From positions 12,233,445 through 12,248,444 of the forward strand of contig CM018915.1 of assembly GCA_009663005.1 (NCBI GenBank): a stretch of DNA of 15,000 nucleotides. Direction: 5' to 3'. This DNA comes from Actinidia chinensis (Eukaryota; Streptophyta; Magnoliopsida; Ericales; Actinidiaceae). Position numbers and translations under genes: made by a program. This document shows positions 1 through 7,889 of the stretch, piece by piece. The stretch's first letter is position 1. Each line of letters begins with the position of its first letter. A model generated the notes under the pieces. That model did no database searches and was not told the origin of the DNA. It worked only from the letters and a program-made list of their open reading frames with translations.

Positions 1-335
1 AAGCACAAGTCCTTTTTCTTTATAAGCATATTATTCATAATGCTTAGGGAAACAACAAGGTGAGTTTTGTTGTTGGCTGCTGGGAGTTTGAGAAGCTTCC
101 TCTCCCTTTGTACTTTCCTCTCTCTTTATTTCTGTATTTTCGCTCTTTGTGTGGTGTAGAAGATAAATTCGTGAGAATAAGAGTGAAACTTGTATTTGCA
201 TTTTGGTTTCTCCATATAGTGAAATCTCTGTGACCCAAGGACGTATGTAACATTACTGAACCTCGTAAATCTGTGTTTGTGTTCTGCGTATGAGAATATG
301 TTAGTGTATGTCATCGGTATTTGATTTTCGACACA
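1..335 (+). repeat. 5' LTR of Ty1/copia element (left end outside window)
   Basis: The stretch is collinear with 5264-5587 over its whole length, with many substitutions and small indels. Shared blocks include the run from aagcacaagtcc, the tataag promoter-like motif (21-26), the purine/pyrimidine leader and the terminal cgacaca/ggcacaa. Judged from the 3' copy, about 45 bp of this LTR lie left of the window. The end is placed at the CA just before the primer-binding site. The LTR drives transcription and ends the retroelement RNA. Short open frames inside it are not genes. Confidence 0.88.
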
Positions 336-340
336 ATAAT

Positions 341-352
341 TAATATCAGACC
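341..352 (+). other. Degenerate primer-binding site of the copia element
   Basis: The sequence taatatcagacc lies 5 bp after the 5' LTR. It matches the usual plant LTR-element site TGGTATCAGAGC, complementary to the initiator methionine tRNA 3' end, at most positions. The two G's after the first T and a few 3' bases have changed. It fixes the LTR/internal boundary and the plus orientation of the element. Confidence 0.7.
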
Positions 353-629
353 TCAGGTCGAGGTTTCAACCTGTGCAAGAGTGCTCTAAATCGAAATCTG
401 ATAGCACCATCGTGTTCGGCTTCTCGAGACAAAGCACGTATGGCCAACCCCGTCGCCAAAAGCCACCTCACACGCTCTGACGCGCCACCACACCTTCGGC
501 GCGTAAGATCTGGTCTTAGCCACGCGCCCCATGCGCTCAGAGGAAGAGGATGACTAAGCCCATGTGCCTGCACGCGCGCCTGCATCCGTCTATCAGCGCT
601 CTGTCAATGATGGAATATTCCATCTGATA
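353..629 (+). other. GC-rich untranslated leader of the copia element
   Basis: Between the primer-binding site and the first gag homology, the segment from about 400 to 600 is rich in CGCG-like motifs (cacgcgcc, gcacgcgcgcc) in an otherwise AT-rich window. A minus-strand open frame here has no recognisable domain and is best explained by lack of stops in GC-rich DNA. A perfect 12-bp palindrome, tggaatattcca, lies at 611-622. I infer this is the element's untranslated leader. Confidence 0.5.
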
Positions 630-810
630 AATTACAGTTTCAGTCCTTGAAGTTTTAAATAAATTATATTTCAGTCCCTGATATTTAAAAAATTATAGTT
701 TGGTCCCTGTAGTTTCTGAAAATTATATTTTGATTCCTAAAGTTTTTAAAAATTATATTTTAGTTCCTCCAGTTTCTAAAAATTGTATTTTAGTCCCTTA
801 AATTATTAAA
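630..810 (+). repeat. Minisatellite, about 6 units of ~30 bp
   Basis: Six head-to-tail units start near 630, 662, 691, 721, 751 and 781. Each begins aattatattt (or a close variant), contains a block like tagtccct and ends in agtttntaaa. Units 3 to 6 are exactly 30 bp and units 1 and 2 are 31-32 and 29 bp. The units are diverged and contiguous with no unique spacers, so this is a tandem repeat and not a CRISPR array. It lies between the leader and gag of the copia element. Confidence 0.85.
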
Positions 811-824
811 AATTAGGCGAAGCT

Positions 825-1285
825 GAATCGTTAAGTTTGCGGTACTATTAGACTTTGTCTTGCAAAAGACCAAAAATAATTTGTTATGAAGGAGATTCAG
901 CAAAAGAATTTGGGACAAATTTGAGAACAAGTACAAGACCAAGAGCGTTGAGAACTGTCTCTATCTAAAGAAGAGGCTCTTTTGTTACCAATTCAAGCAC
1001 GCTACGTCAATGCATGAGCATTTGAATTCATTCAATAAAAATTTGACTGATTTGCAAAATTTGAACGTAGAAATTGACGATGAAGATAAGCCTCTTTTAT
1101 TGTTAAATTTCTTGCCAAAGGCATATGAGCATTTGACTACTACCTTGTTATATAGTAAAAATAAAATTAAATTTAATGATATTTCTATTGGTTTAATGAA
1201 CTACGAGGTGAGGAAGAAGGATCAACACGCTCACCGGAAATCAAGTTCAAATGCATTTACAGCAGGGGGTAGGACAAGTACCTAA
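825..1285 (+). pseudogene. Copia gag remnant (UBN2-type capsid domain)
   Basis: Copia Gag packages the element RNA into cytoplasmic particles. The frame containing 902-1285 is open and reads the typical plant copia gag pattern: RIWDKFENKYKTKSVENCLY, then LKKRLF, the MHEHLNSFNK block and the LLLNFLPKAYEHL block. This is the UBN2 / Retrotran_gag_2 domain. Upstream, TIRLCLAKD and EGDSAK-like pieces appear in other frames, so the 5' part is broken by frameshifts and a stop near 887. An ATG at 1010 is internal and not the true start. The frame ends at 1285, before any clear zinc knuckle. It is a pseudogene; the family call is strong. Confidence 0.85.
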
Positions 1286-1379
1286 AAATCGAAGGGAGAT
1301 AAAAATCTCGCTCAAAATCAAAGAGAAAATCATCTGATAGATGACAACTTTCAATGGATGAGGTGCCTATTGTCAATTG

Positions 1380-1800
1380 AGAACCAAAGGCAAACATAGC
1401 CCTTGATGCAGTTGAGAAAGAGGACTCTGCCTTTTTTGTTTCTTTGTCTGCTAGCCATTCCAACGAATGGATTCTGGATTCTGGTTATTCCTATCATATG
1501 TGTTCTCATAGAGACTAGTTCTCGAGCTTTGAGGAGTTAGATGGAGATGTTGTTCTAATGGGGAATCACAATGCCTGCAAAACAATGGGGATTGGCGCAA
1601 TCAGATCGAAGATGTACAATAGAACTATCATGGTTCATACAAATATTTGCTATGTACTTGATCTGAAGAAGTTTCTCATTTCATTAAGAGATTTTGATTC
1701 AAATGGGCATAAAATTATCTTGGAAGATGGAGTTTTGAAGGTTGTTCGAAGTGCTCTTGTTGTTTTCAAGGATACTCGTAAAGGGAATTTCTAAAATTGT
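1380..1800 (+). pseudogene. Copia protease remnant
   Basis: The copia polyprotein continues in one frame with EWILDSGYSYHMCSHRD. This is the retropepsin active site of plant copia elements (usually WILDSGAS), with the Asp codon at 1477-1479 and Ala replaced by Tyr. A TAG stop follows at 1516-1518. From 1558 the same frame stays open with the usual downstream protease blocks (VLMGNHNACKTMGIGAIR, then a VLDLKKFLISL block and the RDFDSNGHK block). It ends at a stop near 1794 just before the pre-integrase region. Such proteases process the Gag-Pol polyprotein; this one cannot give a full product. Confidence 0.85.
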
Positions 1801-2072
1801 TACTGGGAGAGCATCTATCTCTAATAGCACAGACAAAACAATGAATCGGACACATTCATACCGTGGCACATACGCTTTGGGCATGTTAGTGAAAAGGCTT
1901 TACAATCTCTAGTAAAGCAACGTCTATTGAAAGATGCCAAGACTGGAAATATTGGGTTCTGTGAGTATTGTGTATTGGGCAAACAGACAAGATTCAAGTT
2001 GGGACTACAATTCACCGCACTTAGGGGATCCGTGATTATATTCATTCTGATATTTGAAATCCACCGCACTTA
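1795..2072 (+). pseudogene. Copia pre-integrase zinc finger and start of integrase core, truncated
   Basis: After a frame change, the frame starting at 1864 reads WHIRFGHVSEKAL and later FCEYCVLGKQTRFK. This is the HHCC zinc-binding motif that precedes copia integrase (pfam gag_pre-integrs), with its two cysteine codons at 1960-1962 and 1969-1971. In the next frame, DYIHSDI at about 2034-2054 is the first catalytic Asp region of the integrase core; the Trp that should follow is a TGA stop. Homology ends at about 2072, where gypsy LTR sequence begins. The rest of the catalytic core, including the other two acidic residues, is missing. Confidence 0.85.
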
Positions 2073-2860
2073 TGAAGATCAGATTAGTATTTAACTTCGT
2101 ATTTCTTAGATTAGATTTTGATTAGGATTTATGATTAGATTGGAGATAAGATCAGATTTGACTTATCTCCAAGGAAACTTGATTTGGTTAGAATTTATTT
2201 TATTAGGATAATATTAGAGATAAGATTAGATTAGAATTTTTATCTTGTAAGACCTATAAAAGGGCAGGCTATCAATTTCGAAAATCAATGAAAATAGAGA
2301 GATTTCGTTTATTCTTCTTGAGTTGTTCAAGAAACTAATCTGAACTTATCAAGGAATTCCTTGTGGCGTTCAAACCTTGGCTGTAGAAATTTGATAGGCG
2401 AGCAATTCATGATGGGTATAGGAACCAATATACCTTTGTCAAAGAAGGGAGAAATGTAATACTTGAACCATTGACATCGAGTCAAGTGTATGAGGACCAG
2501 CTTCGGATAAAGAGATCCATTGGAGAAAATAGTGAAAAAAGTGAGGAGAAAATAGAGTGAGCATGAGAGAAAATAAAGTGGTGTTAAAATAAAATAAAAA
2601 AATCAACAGTTAAAAGAAAGACAGTTCGGCCAAACTATAGAGAAAATACAGCAAAATGAGCTTCTATTCGTAAAAAAGAGAGATCAAGAGTGCTTTCAAA
2701 ACTAACTGACCAATGATTTTGTTCTTATACATAGAGAAAATAGAACAAAATGAAAATATTTTCTTTTTTATGTCCCATTCTCGTAACTCATTAACTAAAG
2801 CATCTCCTATAATGTGACCATCGTGGTAGTGCCGCCATCGTGTTGGCGTGGTTCGTATCA
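2073..2860 (+). mobile_element. Nested deleted Ty3/gypsy copy inside the copia integrase
   Basis: Three pieces align with the gypsy element at 9311-12300. Bases 2073-2378 match LTR 9561-9882 and include a TATAAAAG box at 2255-2262. Bases 2379-2838 match the protease/linker region 11652-12110 at about 97% identity by eye, with the same stops. Bases 2839-2860 match the LTR end that reads gttggcgtggttcgtatca, up to its CA. Most of the LTR start, gag, zinc knuckle and protease are absent. Copia sequence resumes at 2861. No 5-bp target duplication is visible, and the copia integrase core is lost at this site, so flanking deletion or recombination accompanied the event. Confidence 0.85.
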
Positions 2861-2990
2861 AAAAGCATACTCCCGAAACTAAGAAAATTGTTAACAGTTA
2901 CATTTGAATAGTCTGTGATGCTAAAGAATTCTGAAGAGGTGAATTTGAGTTTAATTACTTTGCAGCAAGTGGATATTCAATCCTCTGTGA
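2861..2990 (+). pseudogene. Copia integrase C-terminus remnant, 5' part
   Basis: Directly after the gypsy insert the copia reading resumes with the end of integrase: an ETKKIV block, then a TFE...SVMLKNSEEVNL pattern. This matches the usual plant copia sequence (K.VISRDVVFDE and following). At least one frameshift and a TAG lie inside. It is continued at 3420 after the MITE, through the shared 8-bp duplication. The region normally links integrase to reverse transcriptase and has no catalytic residue. Confidence 0.7.
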
Positions 2991-3419
2991 CAGTGTTTTA
3001 AAACCCGGATTGAACCGGCCGGTTCGACCGGTTGAACCGTCGACCGATCGGAGAAACGGTCCGGTTACCCACCGAAACCCGTTTTGGTCAAAACCCGGTC
3101 AACCCGGCGGTTGAACCGGTGAATCGGTCATTGAACCGGTCGTTGAACCGGATTGAACCGGTTGACTGAGAAATATTTGACTTTTTTTGGGTTTAATCAC
3201 ATTTTAGACCCTCACAATTTTAAGTATATCTCACTTGATTCACAATGTTAAAATTATTGTAATTAACTCCCCAATTATTTTTATTTTTATCTATTATAAA
3301 TAATTTATGACGTCACGGTTCGATAACGGTTTAATAACGGTTGACCCGACGGTTGAACCGGTGACCCATGACCCGGTGCCTTTTTCGGTTCAACCCGATT
3401 TCCGATTTTTAAAACATTG
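2991..3419. mobile_element. hAT-type MITE with 8-bp target duplication
   Basis: This 429-bp element has terminal inverted repeats: cagtgttttaaaa at the left, and the complement of ttttaaaacattg at the right (one mismatch in 13). It is flanked by the perfect 8-bp direct repeat ctctgtga (2983-2990 and 3420-3427). CA..TG ends plus an 8-bp duplication are hallmarks of hAT superfamily DNA transposons. It carries no coding capacity, so it would be non-autonomous. The subterminal regions (3005-3170 and 3315-3410) are packed with ggttgaaccg / accggtt motifs in both orientations, and the centre is AT-rich. Deleting it with one duplication copy restores the copia sequence. Confidence 0.92.
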
Positions 3420-3660
3420 CTCTGTGAGTCCATCCAAGATTGTGTCCGACTGTTGAGATTCATGAAGAGGAATCAACTAATGAGGAAGAGGTCCCAACAC
3501 AAAAAATCAGTTCGCAGCCAGACTCCATTGCCACCAGTAGGCCACAACGAGTAATTCGAAAGCCTGTTCAGTATAAAAACATAATGGCTTATGCACTTTT
3601 TAGTCACTGATGTGTTCCTTCCACTTTTAAGAAGCTGTGCAAGGCATAGAAAAGTGTGAA
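3420..3660 (+). pseudogene. Copia integrase-RT linker remnant
   Basis: One frame reads HEEESTNEEEVPTQKISSQP, then ATSRPQRVIRKPVQY and NIMAYALF. This acidic Ser/Pro/Gln-rich stretch, ending in an RxxRxxxPxxY-type block, is characteristic of the copia polyprotein just ahead of reverse transcriptase. A TGA at about 3607 stops it, and CVPSTFKKL follows in frame with the RT N-terminal blocks. It lies directly downstream of the MITE's right target duplication. Confidence 0.75.
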
Positions 3661-4440
3661 ATGGAAGAAGTCTACAGATGAGGAGATGAATTCTCTTCGT
3701 AAGTACCAGACTTGGGAATTGGTGCAACTTCCAAAAGGAAATAAAGTTATTGGTTGTAAATGAATATATGGCAAGAAGGAAGATACTCCAAGAGTTAGAT
3801 TTAAAGGTAGGCTACGCACAGAAGGAAGGAATAGACTAGAACGAGGTATTTTCGCTTATTGTAAAGCATTTGTCTATTTGTATTTCACTAGCTTTGGTTA
3901 CTCAATTTGATCTTGACTCATCTCAACTCGATATCAAAAACGCTTTTCTGCATAGAGATTTGGAAGAAAGGATTTACATGTCACAGCCATACGGGTTCAA
4001 AGTACCTGGCAAAAAATATTTGGCATGTCTTGTAGCAGTCTCCAAGACATTGGTACAAGAGGTTTGATTTGTTTATGGTCGAGCATGGGTATACACAAAG
4101 TCAATTTGATCATTGCGTATATTTCCACAAAGTTCATGACGTTTCATTCATATATTTGCTCTTATATGTGGATGATATGCTTATTGCATATAAGAGCAAG
4201 GTGGAGATTGACAAGTTAAAGTCAACTCAACAAGACTTTTGAGAAGAAAGATTTCTCAAAAGATATCGGAGAAGCCCAAAAAATTCTTGGTACGGAGATT
4301 AAGTTGCACAAAGCTAAATGTACTATGTGTCTGTCTCAGGCAACATATATGAAGAAGGTTCTATAAAGGATTGGCATTGATGGAAATGCTAAACCAGTAC
4401 GTACACCTTTGGCCTCACATTTTAAATTAAGCGCGTCTAA
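3661..4440 (+). pseudogene. Copia reverse transcriptase remnant (RVT_2)
   Basis: RVT_2 copies element RNA to cDNA in the particle. Visible blocks in order are: KWKKSTDEEMNSLRKYQTWE, then LVQLPKGNKVIGCK (stop in place of W), VRFKGRL, and LDIKNAFLHRDLEERIYMSQ (first catalytic Asp codon at 3930-3932). After a frameshift come SFIYLLLYVDDMLIAYKSK, with the YVDD catalytic box at 4165-4176, and VEIDKL. ILGTEIKLHKAK and GIDGNAKP follow. Part of the palm (the usual WVCKLKKSLYGLKQ block) is scrambled near 4010-4060. Multiple stops and frameshifts mean no active enzyme. Order and motifs identify copia beyond reasonable doubt. Confidence 0.9.
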
Positions 4441-5208
4441 GTCTCTTAGCACTAATAATGAGAGAAAGCAAAGGGCGAATATCTCTTATGCCAATGACGT
4501 TGGTCCCTTGTAGAATTATGGTTTGCACAAGGCCATATATTTCTTACGCTGTTATCATGGTAAGAAGAGACACGCATGATCCAGGAAAAGAGCATTGGAT
4601 GGCAGTAAAATGGAATATGCGATATATTCAGGATACTATTGATATTGGTCTAAAGTACCACAAAGGGAAGATAAGCTTTGTATCTTTCAGTTGGGTATGT
4701 TCATTCCGGCTATAATGGAGATCTTAATAAGCGATTCCGAGTGTGTTGGTTATGTGTTCACTATGGCTAGTGGACTAATATGTTGGCGATCTACTTTGCA
4801 ATCGACAGTTGTTTTGTCTATTATCGAGGCAGTGACAGAAGCGTTTCAAGAAAGCTCTTCATGATTTGGTAAATGATTTTTTAATTAATCAGAATCATGT
4901 TAATGTCTGCTACAACAGTCAAAGTGCGATTTATTTGGCCAAGAACCAAGTACATCATTCTCCATCCAAGTTCATCATTCCTTCACCAAGCACATTGATG
5001 TTCGATTTTATTTTATCCGAGAAATTCTGAATGAAGGACAAGTATTGCATGAGAAGAATAGCACCACAACAACCCCTGCTGATATGATGACGAAGGTTGT
5101 GTCTGGAGCCAAGTTTCAACATTGTCTTGACTGGATTAATATCTTCGCAGCATGGCGCTTAACAGTGCATTGGTAGCAGCATTACTCTGAATGAGAGAAG
5201 TTTTGCCA
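4441..5208 (+). pseudogene. Copia RNase H remnant
   Basis: The RT-RNase H connection is seen as MVCTRPYISYAVIMV, then HDPGKEHWMAVKWNMRYIQ in the frame of 4458-4715. RNase H blocks follow in shifting frames: GYVFTMASGLICWRSTLQST, a VTEAFQES block, NHVNV.. and the C-terminal KHIDVRFYFIREIL, PADMMTKVV and FQHCLDWINI near 4990-5145. RNase H removes the RNA template during reverse transcription. The GDL(D) box is damaged and several stops intervene. The coding remnant ends just before the polypurine tract, as expected for a copia polyprotein. Confidence 0.88.
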
Positions 5209-5218
5209 GGGTGGAGAT
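5208..5218 (+). other. Polypurine tract of the copia element
   Basis: The sequence cagggtggaga lies immediately before the 3' LTR, whose first bases are TGCTGATATG. Plant copia elements typically have a GGTGGGAGATTG-like tract here that primes plus-strand DNA. It sets the 3' LTR start at 5219. Confidence 0.75.
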
Positions 5219-5587
5219 TGCTGATATGGGATCAATATTAGGGCCAACCCCAACCCCATGATCAAGCACAAGTCCTTTGTTTTTATAAGCATATTATTCA
5301 CAATGCTAGGGAAACAACAAGGAGAGTTTTGTTGAGAATGTGAGAAGCTTCCTTTTCCCTTGTTCTTTCATCTCTTCTTATTTCTGTATTTTCTCTATTT
5401 GTGCAATGTAGGGGATAAATCTGTGAGAGTGAGCGTGAAATTTGTAATTGCATTTTGGTTTCTCCGTATAGTAAAATTGCTGCCACCCGAGGATGTAGAT
5501 AACATTGCTGAATCTCGTAAATTTGTGTGTATATTTCGTGTGTGTGGATATGTTAGTACGTATTATCGGTATTTGATTTTTGGCACA
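5219..5587 (+). repeat. 3' LTR of the copia element
   Basis: It starts TGCTGATATGGG right after the polypurine tract and ends at a CA (5586-5587) aligned with the end of the 5' LTR. From 5264 it is collinear with window bases 1-335. It holds a TATAAG promoter-like motif at 5284-5289. The two LTRs differ by many substitutions and indels, including an approximately 17-bp segment (ttgttggctgctggg-like) found only in the 5' copy, so the insertion is old. The following bases acata would be the right target duplication; the left one is outside the window. Confidence 0.88.
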
Positions 5588-5765
5588 ACATATATGTGCG
5601 CGTGTGTAAGTATACATGTTTGTGTTCGTTTCATCTGCGTTTTGATTGGTTTATTCGACTTAGGCCTGATTTGACTCAGTTGATCCACGCTGTTCTTCGT
5701 TTATCACAGTTTCTGTTAACTTGAATGTTCATTTTTTGGAGCCTCTTGCTTCTGGATTTGGTTTA
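5588..5765. other. Unassigned DNA between copia LTR and LINE
   Basis: This T-rich segment has a short alternating stretch (tatatgtgcgcgtgtgtaagtatac) at its start. I see no coding, RNA or repeat signature. It may be original flank of the copia insertion or the decayed 3' end of the LINE. No T-run marking a LINE A-tail on the minus strand is clear. Confidence 0.4.
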
Positions 5766-6631
5766 CTGTTTTCTCACATCCTTCTTTCTTAAATCTTCAA
5801 ATAGGGCTAAAAGGGAGCAATCAACGAAAAGTTGATAATATCTTCCTATTGGTGTTTTCATTCGAAGGTTATGAACAACGTGACGTGCTAACTAAATTTT
5901 ATTCTTGTCACTATATTTATCAATCAGACACCTAATTTTATTTAACCATGAGAGGTGAGGCTTAGAGAGAGTGCACTTATGTGACAGTGAGCCTGGCAGT
6001 TCAAGAAAAAAAGCAATCAACGAAAAGTTGCTGAATACTGCACCGTTGATGACAAATAACACGAGGCATCACTAATGGTCCCCCATTGTATGAGTTGATC
6101 TGTGGTATGGAGTCCCTCTTGTGTTGAAAGCACAAAGCTATGCCTTGAAATATGATTAGGAAGCCAAATGAGGTTATGCCAGGCTACTTTCTTGTGTTGA
6201 AATCCTAAGGAATTCCAAGTTGCAGAAATAGAATACTGATAATTATAAGAAATAATTATCTGTACTATGTCCTTGCTTGAGGAATTTGCATAAACCAGAT
6301 CCGTTGGAGCCTAAGAAGTGGATAAGTAAAGAGCTGTCCATAACGGACACCCCCAACAGCCCATCTTTATCATATCAGAAATTTTTGCTCAGAGCCTGCA
6401 TCGTGTTTAATTCCAGCTCCATACCCTATTTGTTAAAGGTCCACGTGGTGCTGATTATCTTGCCACATATCTGTGCTGAAGAAGTTTCCTCCTGGTCCAG
6501 AAGCAGTCAGATCGCTTTTTAACGGCCAAATATACCTATCTTTGATTACAAAGTTGTAGCTCCATTTGACGCAAGAGAAGCCTGCTTGGAAAATAAAGCC
6601 CAGGGATGCCGGAGTATTGCGGCCTTGTTAT
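5766..6631 (-). pseudogene. LINE zf-RVT domain remnant, split by a retroposon
   Basis: Just inside the solo LTR the minus strand reads YNKAAILRHPWALFSKQASL, the standard block linking LINE RT to zf-RVT. Then come weaker pieces such as CFWTRRKLLQHRYVA. At about 6035-6190 it reads KKVAWHNLIWLPNHISRHSF, then TTDQLIQWG and DASCYL: the core of zf-RVT (PF13966), here with only one of the usual cysteines. After removal of the insert at 5835-6011 it continues LFVDCSLLALFEDLRKKDV to a stop at 5763-5765, matching the HLFFDC end of the domain. Frameshifts and stops are scattered through it. Confidence 0.82.
5816..6030 (+). mobile_element. 177-bp A-tailed retroposon with 19-bp target duplication
   Basis: The perfect 19-bp direct repeat agcaatcaacgaaaagttg occurs at 5816-5834 and 6012-6030. 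The enclosed 177 bp (5835-6011) end in a run of A's directly before the right copy. Long perfect duplications plus an A-tail indicate target-primed retroposition (a SINE, a 5'-truncated LINE or a processed transcript), plus orientation. Removing it rejoins the LINE zf-RVT reading, which independently confirms the boundaries. I see no convincing pol III A or B box and no recognisable coding sequence, so the source RNA is unknown. Confidence 0.85.
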
Positions 6632-7347
6632 AGTCATGATGCGAACCTCAAAAGACTTGTTTTGAGACCCCGCAACAAAGATTGAATATCTTCCCAAGAA
6701 AACTAAGAATCTGACGATTTGTGATAGCGAACTTGAGACCCAACGATTATACTGAATAGCAAACTACAGGTATTCCAATAGTGAAACCCAACGATTATAA
6801 AGAAATGCAAACCCATATGTATTCAAGTTTGAATGCCACAAGGTGTGAACCTTGATAAGTTCTAAAAGTTCAATGAAGAACCAAGAAGGATTAAAAATAA
6901 ACTCACTTTCGATTAAATGATCCAATGTCCCAATACAATAGATAGATAAGGATATAAATAGGGTTGGAACATCCCTCCAACCATAGGATTAAATGCTCAA
7001 CTATTAGTTTGCAATCAGTTTTCCAACCAAGCGTTAAATGCTCAATTACTAGTTTGACTTATTAATTATGCTTGTAAACATAAATAGATTCTTAACTGTT
7101 ATCTCTAAAGGATAAATAGCCAGATCTTGAATGTTAAATCTCAGCCCATATCTTATCATTCATGAATTAAGTTGACAAATTCGTCAGTCCCCTTTGGGCC
7201 ACACTTAGGATTTATGTAATAAGCCCAAATCTCTTGAGTCAGCCCAATAAATGCCTCATTTATCTTCTTGGACCTTACTCTAGTAATTGGCCCACTTGGA
7301 ACATGCAATGGATCATATAATGGCTCATGTTGATTTGCGTCAAATCA
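6632..7347 (-). mobile_element. Gypsy solo LTR in the LINE (LTR 6637-7342)
   Basis: Read on the minus strand, the 706-bp LTR starts TGACGCAAATCAAC (7342) and ends TTCGCATCA (6637). It is flanked by the 5-bp near-duplication AGTCA (6632-6636) and AATCA (7343-7347). It is collinear with the LTR at 13973-14721 but clearly diverged. Its first part encodes LHVPSGPITRVRSKKINEAF and a GLTQEIWAYY block, the C-terminal end of gypsy pol. No internal gypsy sequence is present. Taking out the LTR plus one duplication joins LINE codons GIKRVAD and YNKAAIL seamlessly, so this is a solo LTR formed by recombination. Confidence 0.85.
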
Positions 7348-7580
7348 GCCACTCTCTTAATACCATGACCAACTTTTTGGGGAAGCAAAGATCTTCCCAA
7401 ACCACCTTGCTGGAGTGACTTTTAATGTCAGAACCTGGTCAAATGAAATTTCGTAGAAGCTGCTCAATAGGGTTGCAAACCTTCTTAGGGTGCAAGAAGT
7501 GTATACCCCTAAAAAAATGTACACTGGACCCTGAGGATATGCCTGTATGGCCAGCTTCTAAATCTACTTTCTATTCTGGA
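7348..7580 (-). pseudogene. LINE reverse transcriptase C-terminal remnant
   Basis: Minus-strand frames give IESRFRSWPYRHILRVQ, then HFLHPKKVCNPIEQLLRNFI, a stop, and PGSDIKSHSSKVVWEDLCFP KK. These match the region after the LINE RT palm (pattern R...W....L...GR.QLI, then P..V...IE...R.FLW and K..W...C.PK..GGLG), which precedes zf-RVT. One stop replaces the conserved Trp after NF, and at least one frameshift is needed. The fragment abuts the solo LTR and continues beyond it at 6631. Confidence 0.8.
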
Positions 7581-7889
7581 AATGTGTTCGGTGCTGACAT
7601 TAATTTCTTCAACGGCTGCAAGAATATGAGGTCCAACCACAGTCCAGACCTTTTTAAAGGAACAGTCCAAATAGTATCGCGACCAAGGTTCTAGTCATCT
7701 TTAAGGACACCATAACTTTAATTCCTTCTTTTGTAACAGGAGAACCAGTTGGTGATTAGTGGGCAGGAATTTATAAGCTCATAAACCTTTACTTTACAAA
7801 AGTGGGGCTAATAGACAGTCGTACCTGACATATTATGGAAGGAGGGGATAATAATAGGTTTAAATTCTTCAAAATTCCCCTCCTCTGAC
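7581..7889 (-). pseudogene. Poorly recognisable middle of the LINE
   Basis: This lies between the endonuclease end and the RT C-terminal remnant. Minus-strand frames hold weak RT-like pieces but no F/YADD box and no clear palm motifs. A whole RT domain needs far more than this 309 bp, so most of it must have been deleted. A plus-strand open frame at 7425-7694 overlaps it and has no recognisable domain. Confidence 0.45.

Noticed and set aside
346..585. Minus-strand open frame of 79 codons rich in Arg and Ala
   Set aside because: It lies in the GC-rich copia leader, has no recognisable domain, and is explained by low stop density there.
630..810. Regular ~30-bp repeats as a CRISPR array
   Set aside because: Units are directly adjacent without unique spacers, are diverged, and lie in a plant retroelement.
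5360..5674. Plus-strand open frame of 104 codons with hydrophobic segments
   Set aside because: It runs across the copia 3' LTR and its flank; the homologous 5' LTR does not keep the frame.
7215..7342. LINE-like continuation after the RT remnant (frame passing through KRVADLTQINMSHYM)
   Set aside because: Another frame reads the gypsy pol end GPITRVRSKKINEAF and the segment is collinear with the LTR at 13973-14721; the LINE stops at the insertion site.
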